A stretch of 64,000 bases of DNA from Vibrio sp. 99-70-13A1. Lineage in GTDB: Bacteria > Pseudomonadota > Gammaproteobacteria > Enterobacterales > Vibrionaceae. The notes under the pieces are model-generated. The model was not told the origin of the DNA. It searched no databases and saw only the letters and a list, made by a program, of their open reading frames with translations. Made by a program: the position numbers and the translations under genes. Position 1 is the first letter of the stretch; each line of letters opens with the position of its first letter. The stretch spans positions 50,157 through 114,156 of the forward strand of contig NZ_VTXD01000010.1 of assembly GCF_013114625.1 (NCBI RefSeq). Direction: 5' to 3'. Of the stretch, positions 44,503 to 54,236 are shown piece after piece.

Positions 44503-46320
44503 TTAGTGCTGCAATATCGATGTGCGAACAATGCCGTTCACCGTGGTATTACCGACGATATTGAGCTTGCCGTCAGCACCATAAAATACAAACTTAGGTA
44601 CTGTTGTGTAAGCCGAATGCTCTACTGTAGTGTCCGGAAGAGTAATAGTTTCTGACAGGTTTAAATGGTTTGAACTGACTATCATGACCTCGTTGCTCTC
44701 CCCTTGAAGCGCGTAAGCCGTTTTAGTGCTGTCGTGCGACTCATCAAGTGTCTGAATCGTTTGCACACCACCCCAACCACTGTTGGTAGGTAAGGTTATC
44801 TTTCCAGCGTAAGTCATATCACGGCTTGCGTTATTCGAAGTATTCAATCTCACGCCACATTGTGTATAGATGAATGTGCCAGTATGGTTGAACCAAAAAT
44901 TATCACAGAAACTGTAATCTCCGTGGTAAGGGGAGTCGACAGGGTTTGCTGGGTTTTCCGGGTCAGAAATGTCCGTTTTTGCGACATCTTCAGGGCTAAC
45001 ATTCGTATCTAAACTATAGAAGGCCTGGCTGCTAGGGCTGATTTTGAGTACTGTTTTTTCGTAGTACCCCCAGTCACTTCTAGACTCCACAGAACCGCTT
45101 TCAAGGTTAATGACTTGTAGGTCAACCCATTGATCTGTTTTTGGTAAAGTCCAAGCGTAGCTACCATTAGTGGTTAAATCAAAAATATCATGGGAATGGT
45201 AGATATTCGATACTTGGGTATCTATTGGAGAAGAGGCGTTGTATTCAAGTGTAGTGATCATCGCATCGTGACCGACCACAAAACGATTAGTACCATTGAT
45301 GTTATCGACAGTGACGGCTGATGGCGATCTATAAAGGTCTATCTCATATGCTGTCGCATCGTTCAGGCTATAAAAATAGATTGCTTTCTTAGGGCTATCA
45401 GAGACAACCGCAATGACATTTAATGCGTCGGAATAAATTGCATCGACAGTGTTGTGGGTAGGTGCATTGTTAAAATTGATAGCAGAAACATTTGGTGTTG
45501 CTGGAGTGCCTCCATCAGGATTTGGATTCGGTGTTGGGTCAGGGTCTGGTGAAGTATTATTGATCTTGTAGCCAACTGGGATGATTAATGGGCTGCCTTC
45601 TATCGGGTAATTACAATTGTAGTCATAACATACGTCTACATTGATAGTGGAACTAAATGAGCCAACGCCAAGGATAGATGGGCGTTCTAAAGTCATATTT
45701 AGCTCTATATTCGAAGCATTAAAGAAAGAGCTTACTGATGTGACGAATGGATTGTTGGCTCGCGTCTCTACGCGGAGGTTGTATAAATCCGAACCGGAAA
45801 CATTGATGGCGTCAGGTACATTTTGAAACACGCTTACATCAGTTAATTCAGCCACAGTTTCAATTTTTGGAACGGCTAGCTCCACTTTTTGATCTAATGT
45901 CACTTCGTTGGTCAAAGTGATTGCAACTGGTGAGCCAGAGTAGTGCTGGTTACAGTATTCATCGTAGCAAATTGCAAACTGAGCTGTTGTCGATTTTGTA
46001 CCATTGCCAACTTCATAGCCTGGCTTCATGAATACGTTAACGTGACCCGTTGCATTGTTGTTAATATTGTACTCAACACGAGATATTAAACTCCCACTGT
46101 CACTCATGATCCCGTAGTAGAGATCGTCTCCGGCGTTATAGTTAACGCTAAAAGGGATATTGACACTGTTTTGTTCAAATGCCCCAGATTCCATTTGATA
46201 GCTGGTTTGTGAAACATTGACAGCGTTACCTGATGAGCCGCCGTCACTACCGCCACCGCAGCCAGCCAGTGCCAATGCAGATAGTGCTGGTAGTGACTGA
46301 TAAAACTTATTCCATTTCAT
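44503..46320 (-). CDS. Large surface lipoprotein, Ig-like plus propeller-like repeats
   Basis: A 605-aa lipoprotein: lipobox LAGC (Cys about 21) followed by a Gly/Ser tether. Residues ~30-250 contain two similar segments, each with a CYDEYCN or CYDYNCN cysteine pair, suggesting duplicated Ig-like domains with disulfides. A proline-rich linker (SPDPDPTPNPNPDGG, about 258-272) separates a second half of repeated four-strand-like units that could form a beta propeller. Family and ligand not recognised. Neighbours: amidohydrolase (convergent) and TPR-GAF-GGDEF (divergent). Confidence 0.75.
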   Translation of the reverse strand: MKWNKFYQSLPALSALALAGCGGGSDGGSSGNAVNVSQTSYQMESGAFEQNSVNIPFSVNYNAGDDLYYGIMSDSGSLISRVEYNINNNATGHVNVFMKPGYEVGNGTKSTTAQFAICYDEYCNQHYSGSPVAITLTNEVTLDQKVELAVPKIETVAELTDVSVFQNVPDAINVSGSDLYNLRVETRANNPFVTSVSSFFNASNIELNMTLERPSILGVGSFSSTINVDVCYDYNCNYPIEGSPLIIPVGYKINNTSPDPDPTPNPNPDGGTPATPNVSAINFNNAPTHNTVDAIYSDALNVIAVVSDSPKKAIYFYSLNDATAYEIDLYRSPSAVTVDNINGTNRFVVGHDAMITTLEYNASSPIDTQVSNIYHSHDIFDLTTNGSYAWTLPKTDQWVDLQVINLESGSVESRSDWGYYEKTVLKISPSSQAFYSLDTNVSPEDVAKTDISDPENPANPVDSPYHGDYSFCDNFWFNHTGTFIYTQCGVRLNTSNNASRDMTYAGKITLPTNSGWGGVQTIQTLDESHDSTKTAYALQGESNEVMIVSSNHLNLSETITLPDTTVEHSAYTTVPKFVFYGADGKLNIVGNTTVNGIVRTSILQH

Positions 46321-46711
46321 ATAATTGCATCCAATCTATAATTCTTAAATCATTGATAAATTTAATCATATTAATGCAATTTCATGCAATGCATCATCAA
46401 GTCGTATATGTCGCATTTCTTAAATAATATTAATAACTTATGGTAATTTTTGAGATGGTCAGGTTTCAATTTGGCATTTGGTTCGTGTCGCTTTGTGATA
46501 AGAAAGTTTTCTCCCGCGATATAAAAACTCTCTCTTCAAGCACTTTGTGAATACTGCTTGGCAAAAGAGTTAATGTGAAAGCACTATAAGAGGGAGCTCA
46601 TAATCCCGAACTACTTTTTGATTCTTAGGTGTAGGGCGAGTAGGAGTATGGTTATCCAATTTATTTTTCGGTATGCTGTATTTAATATATGGGCAATTTT
46701 AGCGTGAAAAC
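46321..46711. other. Intergenic region, divergent lipoprotein and GGDEF genes
   Basis: 391 bases. AT-rich, no gene and no promoter I can defend; a TATAAG lies near 46587 and TATGCT near 46671, each without a suitable -35. Confidence 0.4.
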
Positions 46712-48880
46712 ATGGGTACATATGTGGTTCCAGCTTCAAATTCAACGACAGCCGATCTTGAAGTAATTTCATTATTGACACAGCTTCATGGTGACAAAAG
46801 TACGAAGGCGATAAAGTTCACACGTAACCAGTTAATGCATATAAGTAGCATGCATAACGTCGATTTAGCGCCATTGTATGAACAGTACCTTAATGCAGTG
46901 GATGCATTTGGACAGGGCGATTTATCTTCGGCGACTATGCTTTTTAAAGCCTTTGTTAATCATAAAGAAATGATTATTCCTGCATCACTGGTCTCCTACG
47001 CCAATATCTATCTTGGGAGTATTTTCGCATCACAAGGTGATTTTTATCTCTCTCTGTCTCATTTTACTAAGGCTGAGACGGACACACGCACTACCGATCA
47101 CCAGCTAGCGTTATTTTTAAATCTAAATATAGGAAGCTTATATATTAGCCTTGGTGATTATGAAAAGGCTTTGGAATACAGTGAAAGTGCTGTTGGGCAT
47201 GGGGCTCATGTTAATACCGCCTCAAATACTAGTTTAGCTCTATGTAACCTTGCTCTTTCTTTAGCGAACACCAACAACCTTGAAAAAGCTTTAGAAACAA
47301 TAAAGGCGGCTACCAAACTCTCTTTAGATGAAGGGTTTATGCAGGGCTACGCATTAAGTCAGTTTTATTATGCGCTAATTCTTTCATTGATGGGTAAAAC
47401 GCGGGAGGCTTTTGAAGCCTATAAAACCGCTTTTGAGTTGATAAAAAGCCATGCCGATACTTACTTGAAAATCGAATTTTATAGTCGATATTCTGAGTTC
47501 TTGCTTGAATGCGGACATGTTGAATTTACCATTACTTTTTGCCAAAAAGCACTTAAGTCAAATGGTATCAATGGCAATAAGCGAATCAAACTTTCACTTC
47601 TAAATACGTTAGTTGATTGCTATAAGAAAACTGAAGATACCGCATCAGAAAACCAAACCCTAAGGCAGGTATGCGAGCTATATAAAGAACTTGCTGATGA
47701 TTGGAAAAATAATGAAGTGAGCTATGCCAATTCTATTCTTCACCATTCAAAAGTAGAGAATGAAGTGACTAATTCAGAGCTGTTCACAAGGCATTTATCT
47801 CATTTAAACGAACTCGGACAGTTGATCGCGAATACAGAAGATAAACCTCAAGATATGCTGAGGTTATTTGAAAGTATTGGTGAACTCATTCCATGCAGTG
47901 CGTTTAGCCTTGCTTTATTTAGAAAAGATCGCAATGTACTCGATTATAAATACCTTGTTGAAGAGGGAGAATTTCAGCAGGGGTTTGAAGTAGAGTGTGA
48001 CGAAGTTTCTAGGATTGGCATCTATGCATTAAAGCATAATGCTACGGTTGTCTTAGACACATCTAGTGATACTGAGATTGGGCAATACCTTGATGTATCC
48101 TGCTCGCCGAAAGGCGCATGGATTAATGGAGATTTAGAAGATGCAGGGACTTCAGTCATTTGTACGCCAGTTACATTCAATGGTGAAATATTAGGTGTAA
48201 TCAGCATCCAAAAAAATCAAAGTTATGCTTTCCAAGATTTTCATGTGCAAGTCGCCACTCAGTTGGCAAGCTATATTGCTGTTTCATTGAAGAACTTATA
48301 TCAGCATCAAGAGCTTGAAGATAACCGTGTGTTTATGGAGCAAATATACCTTACCGACCACCTTACAGGATTAAAAAACCGATTTGCTTTGAAACCTTAC
48401 CTTGAAGACCTACGTGAAAAGCGGGATTCATCCGTTGAAGTTTCAACTGTGTTACTCGATGTGGATTATCTCAAAGCATTCAATAATGAGTATGGGATGA
48501 CTTCAGGAGATGATCTGTTAGTGACGCTTGCGAATATTTTACGGCACGTAGCTAAAGACAGAGGTGATGTATTTAGAATTGGGGGAGATGAATTTGCGGT
48601 TGTCTTGCCTGCCCCTGTAGCTGATTTAGCCTTAACGGTCGCCCAAGAAATTAAATCACACTTGAAGCTAAGTGCAGTTAAAAATAGAGGTGCAGGAGAA
48701 GATGTTGTTAGCACCGAGGGTGAGGATGCATTAGTCACGTGTACTATTGGCGTTATGGATCCTTCCATAGTAACTAATACTGCTCAGTTTGAACAAAGCA
48801 TATTAGTGGGAGAAAGAGCACTAATAAAAGCAAAGAAAAACCAACGGAACCGATTATTACGTTATGCATATTCAAATTAA
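46712..48880 (+). CDS. TPR-GAF-GGDEF diguanylate cyclase
   Basis: A 722-aa cytoplasmic protein. Residues ~60-340 are helical repeats with TPR character (SLGDYEKALEYSESAVGHG, LANTNNLEKALETIKAATKLSLDEG), residues ~380-535 a GAF-like domain (GAWINGDLEDAGTSVICTPVTFNGEILGVISIQKNQ), and residues ~555-720 a GGDEF domain (DHLTGLKNRFAL, RIGGDEFAVVL). It lacks an RxxD inhibitory site (DRGD). It should produce cyclic di-GMP in response to a protein partner bound by TPRs and a GAF ligand. The ribosome site before ATG 46712 is weak. Last gene of the accessory block before ihfA. Confidence 0.88.
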   Translation: MGTYVVPASNSTTADLEVISLLTQLHGDKSTKAIKFTRNQLMHISSMHNVDLAPLYEQYLNAVDAFGQGDLSSATMLFKAFVNHKEMIIPASLVSYANIYLGSIFASQGDFYLSLSHFTKAETDTRTTDHQLALFLNLNIGSLYISLGDYEKALEYSESAVGHGAHVNTASNTSLALCNLALSLANTNNLEKALETIKAATKLSLDEGFMQGYALSQFYYALILSLMGKTREAFEAYKTAFELIKSHADTYLKIEFYSRYSEFLLECGHVEFTITFCQKALKSNGINGNKRIKLSLLNTLVDCYKKTEDTASENQTLRQVCELYKELADDWKNNEVSYANSILHHSKVENEVTNSELFTRHLSHLNELGQLIANTEDKPQDMLRLFESIGELIPCSAFSLALFRKDRNVLDYKYLVEEGEFQQGFEVECDEVSRIGIYALKHNATVVLDTSSDTEIGQYLDVSCSPKGAWINGDLEDAGTSVICTPVTFNGEILGVISIQKNQSYAFQDFHVQVATQLASYIAVSLKNLYQHQELEDNRVFMEQIYLTDHLTGLKNRFALKPYLEDLREKRDSSVEVSTVLLDVDYLKAFNNEYGMTSGDDLLVTLANILRHVAKDRGDVFRIGGDEFAVVLPAPVADLALTVAQEIKSHLKLSAVKNRGAGEDVVSTEGEDALVTCTIGVMDPSIVTNTAQFEQSILVGERALIKAKKNQRNRLLRYAYSN

Positions 48881-49290
48881 TCGTCTTCGATATTCATATT
48901 CACTGCTAGATTTTATGGTCTCAGGTAAACCGTTGTTGAGAATAATATTAAATCAAGTTGCTGATTTTAATGAATATAACTCAAGGCGTTTAAATAATAA
49001 TAAAAAAATCACTTTGGATTAAAAATCTATTTATCCAGGGTAAATTAGTTTTTTGGACTGGTCTTTTGAGGTTGTGTAGTGTTTTTTTGGTTAAAACTGA
49101 AGGTTTATAATGCTCTTATCTAACTGATTTGACAGATTAATTGCCCCTAATAAATAAAAAGTTGGCGAAAATCATAAGCTTGGCATACACTTTCCTTGTA
49201 AACACCTATATCTTATTGAATTGGATAGGGTAAATGCTTTGGCGCTACTACATTAGTAGCAATGTTTAACATAGCTTTGAGGAAAGTTTT
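48881..49290. promoter_or_regulatory. ihfA upstream region
   Basis: 410 bases without a gene. Promoter candidate: TTGGCG (49162-49167), 18 bases, TACACT (49186-49191). A TTGACA at 49129-49134 is without a good -10. The leader has a perfect hairpin GCTACTA / TAGTAGC (49244-49260) 30 bases before the ATG. Confidence 0.45.
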
Positions 49291-49587
49291 ATGGCACTCA
49301 CGAAGGCCGATTTGGCTGAGAACCTGTTTGAAAAACTGGGATACAGCAAGCGGGATGCCAAGGAAACGGTTGAAGTGTTTTTCGAAGAAGTTCGTAAAGC
49401 ACTCGAAAATGGCGAACAGGTAAAACTGTCGGGTTTTGGTAACTTTGATCTAAGAGAGAAGAGTGAAAGACCTGGACGTAATCCGAAGACTGGTGAAGAC
49501 ATTCCAATTTCTGCTCGACGTGTTGTTACGTTTAGACCCGGACAAAAATTGAAAGCTCGAGTCGAAGACATAAAAATCGAGAAGTAA
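49291..49587 (+). CDS. ihfA: Integration host factor alpha subunit
   Basis: A 98-aa HU-family protein. [42 protein letters not shown] forms the dimerisation helices, and the DNA-clamping beta-ribbon arm carries [25 protein letters not shown] with the invariant Pro. With IHF-beta it bends DNA sharply at specific sites in replication, recombination and sigma-54 promoters. Ribosome site TTGAGGAAAG. In many gammaproteobacteria ihfA is directly after pheT; here four genes lie between. Confidence 0.97.
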   Translation: MALTKADLAENLFEKLGYSKRDAKETVEVFFEEVRKALENGEQVKLSGFGNFDLREKSERPGRNPKTGEDIPISARRVVTFRPGQKLKARVEDIKIEK

Positions 49588-49595
49588 GCCAAGCA

Positions 49596-49624
49596 ATAGA
49601 CCACGCTAAAGCGTGGTCTTTTTG
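49596..49624 (+). terminator. Terminator of ihfA
   Basis: AGACCACGC / GCGTGGTCT with TAAA loop and five T. Confidence 0.9.
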
Positions 49625-49685
49625 TATCTAAAGCCGGTCAAATCGATACCGTTGGTCGATATAGGTCAATTCAATTTTTGTCTCT

Positions 49686-49737
49686 AATAAAAAAGCTCCC
49701 TTATCGCACTTGATATCAAAGGCGAGTAAGGAAGCTT
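49686..49737 (-). terminator. Terminator of relV (minus strand)
   Basis: On the minus strand AAGCTTCCTTA...GCG pairs with CGC...TAAGGGAGCTT and ends in TTTTTT. It lies ~130 bases beyond the relV stop, past the octanucleotide repeat. Confidence 0.7.
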
Positions 49738-49751
49738 GTATGATGCTGGAT

Positions 49752-49813
49752 ACTTAACTACTTAACTACTTAACTACTTAACTACTTAACTACTTAACTA
49801 CTTAACTACTTAA
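49752..49813. repeat. Octanucleotide tandem repeat (ACTTAACT), 7.75 copies
   Basis: Seven perfect copies of ACTTAACT plus six bases, between the terminators of convergent ihfA and relV; it is inside the relV transcript if the terminator at 49686-49737 is used. Confidence 0.97.
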
Positions 49814-49869
49814 TTATCTAATTATCTAACTAAAAAATAGATAGCAGGTGAGGCTTTTGATTGCCTAGC

Positions 49870-50643
49870 TTAAGCAGCCTTGATGTGAGTGGTTATGTAA
49901 GGTTGCCATGCCTGTTGGTACAGCTCTAATGACTGACGTCTTAAGCTGGTAATCTGTGCAGCCTCAATGTCATTCACATTTCTCTTCTCGGCAATGGCAT
50001 TTCTTTCGATTCCCTGAATGATTTCATAAAGGTCATGCTCTGGACCGCTTTTAACATCAGCAATAGCTTTAAGGTGAAGTTGCACTTCTGCCACTATGTT
50101 GGTTTTAGGTAATCGAACTAATAGGTTTAAATCCCGGTAACCAGAGTCTGCCGGTGTTTTAAATTTATTCTTAACCTTCACTACGTCGGCTTCACGGCTT
50201 AACGCTTCATAGACTTCTACTAAGCTTTCAACATCATTAGCCACAATGGTAGCACGCGCTAAATCCGTTATTTTTGAAACGTCGCCATTAAGCTCTAGTT
50301 TGATTTTTTCTTTTGCACGAGTGTCAGATTTTACGCCAGCGAACAGGGCATCTGATTGAGTAAGTAACGCAGTACTTTTACAGATGGTTTCTAATTCAGC
50401 TTGAGCTTGGTGCGCTTTAGAATAAAGAATATCGAAGTCAGTATAAGGTTGGCTTGGTTTTGAATCGAATGCGCGGATGCCGTAAAGCCCACTTAAACTA
50501 TGACGGAATACCTTTGAAGATATTTGATTTTGTGCCGGTGCACGAGATTGCTCAGTTGAGCTCGTTGATACAGTTGCTGCGAATGCAGGCGCTCTACTTA
50601 ATACTAATAGCATTAAAGCAGTGGTGCGGAGAAATAGACTCAT
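49870..50643 (-). CDS. relV: Small alarmone synthetase RelV
   Basis: A 257-aa (p)ppGpp synthetase with a RelA/SpoT synthetase domain and no hydrolase, TGS or ACT domain. Synthetase elements: VKSDTRAKEKIKLEL (basic substrate site), SKITDLARATIVAND (Asp and Arg of the catalytic site, about residues 127 and 130), YRDLNLLVRLPKTNIVAEVQLHLK (with the Glu-x-Gln pair). Length and position near ihfA agree with V. cholerae RelV. The N-terminus (FLRTTALMLLVLSRAPAFAATV) looks like a cleavable signal peptide, which is odd for an ATP/GTP-using enzyme. Ribosome site GGAG. Confidence 0.88.
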   Translation of the reverse strand: MSLFLRTTALMLLVLSRAPAFAATVSTSSTEQSRAPAQNQISSKVFRHSLSGLYGIRAFDSKPSQPYTDFDILYSKAHQAQAELETICKSTALLTQSDALFAGVKSDTRAKEKIKLELNGDVSKITDLARATIVANDVESLVEVYEALSREADVVKVKNKFKTPADSGYRDLNLLVRLPKTNIVAEVQLHLKAIADVKSGPEHDLYEIIQGIERNAIAEKRNVNDIEAAQITSLRRQSLELYQQAWQPYITTHIKAA

Positions 50644-50954
50644 TCAAACTCCAGAATACACGGTTACTAAAAGGAATACTTAAAGGTTGCAACCAAATAT
50701 AAATTAAGAGAAAAATGCTCTACTAAAAACTATATGGGGTAAGTTTTAGTAGAAACCAACCATAACGTCTTATAAAAAATCAAAATGTGAACTGGTAGCC
50801 AAAGTCATAGTTAGAACAAGGAGTAAGCCACGATTAAACCGATGTATTACTAATAGAAACGCCGAGTTTTGGTGACAGTTTGTGTCGCTAAGTTACTTGC
50901 TCTTGCTTTGCTATCCTGTACCCTTGCATTATGACAACTCAATATGAATGAAAG
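50644..50954. other. Divergent intergenic region, relV and tpm
   Basis: 311 bases, no gene. AT-rich with no defensible promoter; TATCCT near 50913 could be a -10 for tpm. Confidence 0.35.
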
Positions 50955-51605
50955 ATGAATAATCCTGATTTTTGGCACAATAAGTGGGCTGCAAACCAAA
51001 TTGGTTTCCACCTAGAAGATGTAAACCCATTATTGCTTAAGTTTTGGCAACACACCTCTCCAAGCTTTGACAAGAAAGTGCTGGTGCCTTTATGTGGAAA
51101 AAGTGAAGACTTAATATGGCTAGCTTCGAAGCATGAAGCAGTACAAGGCGTGGAGTTAAGCCAAATTGCTGTACGTTCATTTTTTGCTGAACATTTATAT
51201 ACACCAACGGTCACTAAGATCAGTGGGCAGCATGAGTTGTACCAATTTGATGAGTTAAGCATTTATATGGGGGACTTTTTTAGTGCTCCAGTAGAACCCG
51301 TTGATATTATTTATGACCGCGCATCCCTAGTGGCATTGCCTAGCGAAATGCGTGTGCAATATGCTGAAAGGTTGAAACAATTGCTGAAGCCTGGCGGTAA
51401 GATTTTATTGGTCACTCTAGATTACATACAGAGTGAGATGTCAGGTCCCCCGTTTAGCGTGCCTGAACAAGAAATTGAGCAGCTATTCAGTGGGTTTAAA
51501 CTGACTAGATTGAACCAAGACATTGCTGGAGCGGATCACCCTAAGATTGCCAAAAAAGGGCTGACTCGATTCTCGGAAGAAGTGTATCTTCTTGAAGACA
51601 TCTAA
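50955..51605 (+). CDS. tpm: Thiopurine S-methyltransferase
   Basis: A 216-aa SAM-dependent methyltransferase: [23 protein letters not shown] is the TPMT start, [16 protein letters not shown] is SAM motif I, and [22 protein letters not shown] follows. Bacterial TPMT methylates thiopurines and can methylate selenium or tellurium oxyanions. The ATG follows GAAAG. A strong terminator closes the gene. Confidence 0.93.
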   Translation: MNNPDFWHNKWAANQIGFHLEDVNPLLLKFWQHTSPSFDKKVLVPLCGKSEDLIWLASKHEAVQGVELSQIAVRSFFAEHLYTPTVTKISGQHELYQFDELSIYMGDFFSAPVEPVDIIYDRASLVALPSEMRVQYAERLKQLLKPGGKILLVTLDYIQSEMSGPPFSVPEQEIEQLFSGFKLTRLNQDIAGADHPKIAKKGLTRFSEEVYLLEDI

Positions 51606-51631
51606 TTCGTACTCGATGGGCTTAATAAATG

Positions 51632-51661
51632 AAAAAGACAGGTATTGACCTGTCTTTTTTA
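51632..51661. terminator. Bidirectional terminator between tpm and purT
   Basis: AGACAGGT / ACCTGTCT with a four-base loop, A run on one side and T run on the other. Confidence 0.88.
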
Positions 51662-51688
51662 ATTCATCAAGAACTCGCTAAACGAATT

Positions 51689-51736
51689 GCTAAGTTAAGA
51701 AATAGCTAAGTTAACAAATAGCCAAGTCAAAAGTTA
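51689..51736. repeat. Three-copy 16-bp degenerate tandem repeat
   Basis: Units at 51689, 51705 and 51721 around GCTAAGTTAAGAAATA; copies 1 and 2 differ by one base, copy 3 by several. It lies between the terminator and the purT stop codon. Confidence 0.75.
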
Positions 51737-51740
51737 ACCG

Positions 51741-52916
51741 TTAATAGATAACTTTTATCTTACTTGCACTTTCAACTGCATCTTCAATTGCAGTTTCAAC
51801 TGTCTTACGGCGTGTAAGCGCCACACCTAAGCGTCTTCGACCATTGATGTCAGGCTTACCAAATAAGCGAATCTGTGTCTGAGGGAATGCTAGCGCTTCA
51901 TTTAACCCTTCGTAACGGATGTTGTCTGACGTACCTTGCCCAAGAACGACAGCTGAAGCACATGGACCATACTGGGTTATCGAGTTGATTGGCATGCCAG
52001 TGAAAGCACGAACATGTAAGGCAAATTCTGATGAGTCCTGCGATAGAAGCGTTACTAAGCCAGTGTCATGTGGACGCGGGGAAACTTCGTTAAAGATAAC
52101 ATGGTCACCTTTGATGAAAAGCTCAACACCGAAGATACCAAATCCGCCTAAGGCATTAACTACTTGTTCTGCGGTAAATTGTGCGGTTTTTAAAGCGTTG
52201 TCTGACATGACTTGTGGCTGCCATGATTCACGGTAGTCGCCATCTTCTTGGCGGTGACCGATTGGTGCACAGAAATGCACGCCATCCACAGCTCGAATGG
52301 TTAATAAGGTAATCTCGTAATCGAAGTCAATGAAGCCTTCCACAATCACTCTACCAGCGCCAGTACGACCACCTTCTTGAGCATAGTCCCATGCTTTCTG
52401 AATATCAGCTTCAGTTTTGATAACACTCTGACCTTTACCAGAAGAACTCATAACCGGTTTGACTACACAAGGCAGACCAACGAATTCTACAGCAGCAGAG
52501 AAATCATCAAAATTATCGGCAAAGCGATATGGAGAAGTGCTAAGTGATAATTCTTCAGCAGCCAGTCTACGGATACCTTCACGGTTCATTGTTAGCTTTG
52601 TAGCATTTGCTGTAGGGACGACATTGAGTCCTTTAGCTTCAAGCTCAACAAGTTTGTCTGTTGCGATTGCTTCAATTTCAGGTACGACATAATCTGGTTT
52701 TTCTTGCTCAATAATAGCTTCTAAAGCTTTGCCATCTAGCATGTCAACGACATGACTACGGTGAGCAACTTGCATTGCTGGTGCATTTGCATAGCGGTCA
52801 CAAGCAATCACTTCCAAACCTAAACGTTGGCATTCTATTGCGACTTCTTTACCAAGTTCACCAGAACCGAGTAAAAGGACACGAGTTGCATTTTGACTAG
52901 TTGCTGAACCAAACAT
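51741..52916 (-). CDS. purT: Phosphoribosylglycinamide formyltransferase 2
   Basis: A 391-aa ATP-grasp enzyme (E. coli: 392) that makes formyl-GAR from GAR, formate and ATP in purine synthesis. Visible: N-terminal [33 protein letters not shown]-grasp [18 protein letters not shown], metal site [12 protein letters not shown]. Ribosome site AAGGA nine bases before ATG. A PurR-type box lies ~75-90 bases upstream, over the -35 region. Confidence 0.96.
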   Translation of the reverse strand: MFGSATSQNATRVLLLGSGELGKEVAIECQRLGLEVIACDRYANAPAMQVAHRSHVVDMLDGKALEAIIEQEKPDYVVPEIEAIATDKLVELEAKGLNVVPTANATKLTMNREGIRRLAAEELSLSTSPYRFADNFDDFSAAVEFVGLPCVVKPVMSSSGKGQSVIKTEADIQKAWDYAQEGGRTGAGRVIVEGFIDFDYEITLLTIRAVDGVHFCAPIGHRQEDGDYRESWQPQVMSDNALKTAQFTAEQVVNALGGFGIFGVELFIKGDHVIFNEVSPRPHDTGLVTLLSQDSSEFALHVRAFTGMPINSITQYGPCASAVVLGQGTSDNIRYEGLNEALAFPQTQIRLFGKPDINGRRRLGVALTRRKTVETAIEDAVESASKIKVIY

Positions 52917-52988
52917 ATATATTCCTTCCGAACTGTATAGCTGATAAGTAATTTAAGAACGGGGTGATAATACTGTTTTGAAATCCAA

Positions 52989-53004
52989 AAGCAAACGATT
53001 GCGC
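52989..53004. promoter_or_regulatory. PurR-type operator before purT
   Basis: AAGCAAACGATTGCGC matches the PurR box ACGCAAACGTTTTCGT at the central palindrome. On the minus strand it overlaps the -35 of a promoter TTTGCT, 17 bases, TATTAT, so purine-dependent repression is expected. Confidence 0.75.
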
Positions 53005-53030
53005 GCGGGATTTTCTTACTTTTAGATAAT

Positions 53031-53064
53031 AAAAAAGCCACCGACTAAATTAGTGGTGGCTTGT
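53031..53064 (-). terminator. Terminator of cdd
   Basis: Minus strand AAGCCACC / GGTGGCTT with a 12-base loop, then TTTT. Confidence 0.8.
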
Positions 53065-53088
53065 TAAAGCGTTGTTGAATATATGTGT

Positions 53089-53976
53089 TTAGATTGCTAG
53101 GTAAGATACTGGAATGTCAGGATTTATTGTTTCAAGTGTTGACTGAGTATCTGCTAGGTGGCTAATAGAACCTTCGTTCATTTCAACGAGTGCAGCGCTT
53201 TCAATTTGGTCGAATTCAAAGCCAGCTAATCTTAATTGAATAAGTGCTACCTGAAGCGGTGGTAAGCTAGGGTTGAAAGCCGCATTTTCTGCATATGAAC
53301 CTACGAAAATTTCACCAGAAATAAGCTTTAATGCTACACCGCTAAGGTTCTTTGTGTAAGGCGCATGGCTACGGTTTAGAGCGTGTAATGCACTGGTCAC
53401 AAGCGCATCATTGTCTTCACATGAAAACGCATGGTCTAGCTTGCTCATTAAACCTGTTGTGATACCAAGGTCAGCAGGACCAAAAGAATCGGGTAAGTAA
53501 TCTTCTAGAGACTTTTCATCACGCTCAGGAAGTTGAATTTTAAGCTCTTTAGCGGTTGTCAGTTCATTCATAAACTGGCGACAGTGACCGCAAGGGCTGA
53601 AGTTGATCGTGATATCAGAGATACCTTCTTCACCCTTCATCCAAGCGTGGCTGATACCCGATTGTTCAGCATGAACTGTTTGGCCGAGTTGTGCGCCAGA
53701 TATTTCAAGATTAGCACCGAAGTATAAACGACCAGAAAGTCCGCGAACTAATGCACCCACATAAAAGTTAGAAATAGGCGCGTATGAATAAGCCGCCGCT
53801 AAAGGGAGTAGTGCAACACGAAGTTCATTATCTTCTAACCCACTGGCAGAAAGTAATTCTTGATATTGTTCTTTACTAAAAGTGGCATCAAAACCTTCAG
53901 CTAACACAATGTCACTGAGAAGGGCTTTAATGGTTTGAGGAGCACTTTCTAGCGCCAGAGTGATACGACTTGTCAT
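53089..53976 (-). CDS. cdd: Cytidine deaminase
   Basis: A 295-aa enzyme of the long enterobacterial type (two CDA domains, the C-terminal one inactive). Catalytic zinc motifs: VHAEQSG (His, Glu) and SPCGHCRQ (two Cys). It converts cytidine and deoxycytidine to uridine and deoxyuridine for salvage. It lies downstream of an LrgA/LrgB pair, as E. coli cdd lies downstream of yohJK, with its own CRP-controlled promoter. Confidence 0.96.
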   Translation of the reverse strand: MTSRITLALESAPQTIKALLSDIVLAEGFDATFSKEQYQELLSASGLEDNELRVALLPLAAAYSYAPISNFYVGALVRGLSGRLYFGANLEISGAQLGQTVHAEQSGISHAWMKGEEGISDITINFSPCGHCRQFMNELTTAKELKIQLPERDEKSLEDYLPDSFGPADLGITTGLMSKLDHAFSCEDNDALVTSALHALNRSHAPYTKNLSGVALKLISGEIFVGSYAENAAFNPSLPPLQVALIQLRLAGFEFDQIESAALVEMNEGSISHLADTQSTLETINPDIPVSYLAI

Positions 53977-54005
53977 GTGTAATCCTTAATTAATCTTAGG
54001 TTTTA

Positions 54006-54047
54006 ATTCTAGATCATCATAGGTATTTATCTGTGATAAAGATCACC
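54006..54047 (-). promoter_or_regulatory. cdd promoter with CRP site
   Basis: Near-perfect CRP site TGTGATAAAGATCACC (54032-54047) centred about 41 bases upstream of the start expected from a -10 TAGAAT on the minus strand (54011-54006), the class II position. AATGCAAT at 54097-54104 resembles a CytR half-site. This fits CRP/CytR control as in E. coli. Confidence 0.72.
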
Positions 54048-54236
54048 ATTTAAATGTCGATGTTACATGTTGTTTCACAATTAGAGTGAGGTCACAAATG
54101 CAATCGATTTCAACTGGGAATTAAGCCATTAGTTATATAAATATTAGCTCCTGAAAAAGAGTTTAATATTTATATTCGGGGTTTTGTAAGCAGACTCACT
54201 GCGATTTGTGTCATAAAAAATTCAGCCATTGCGTTT

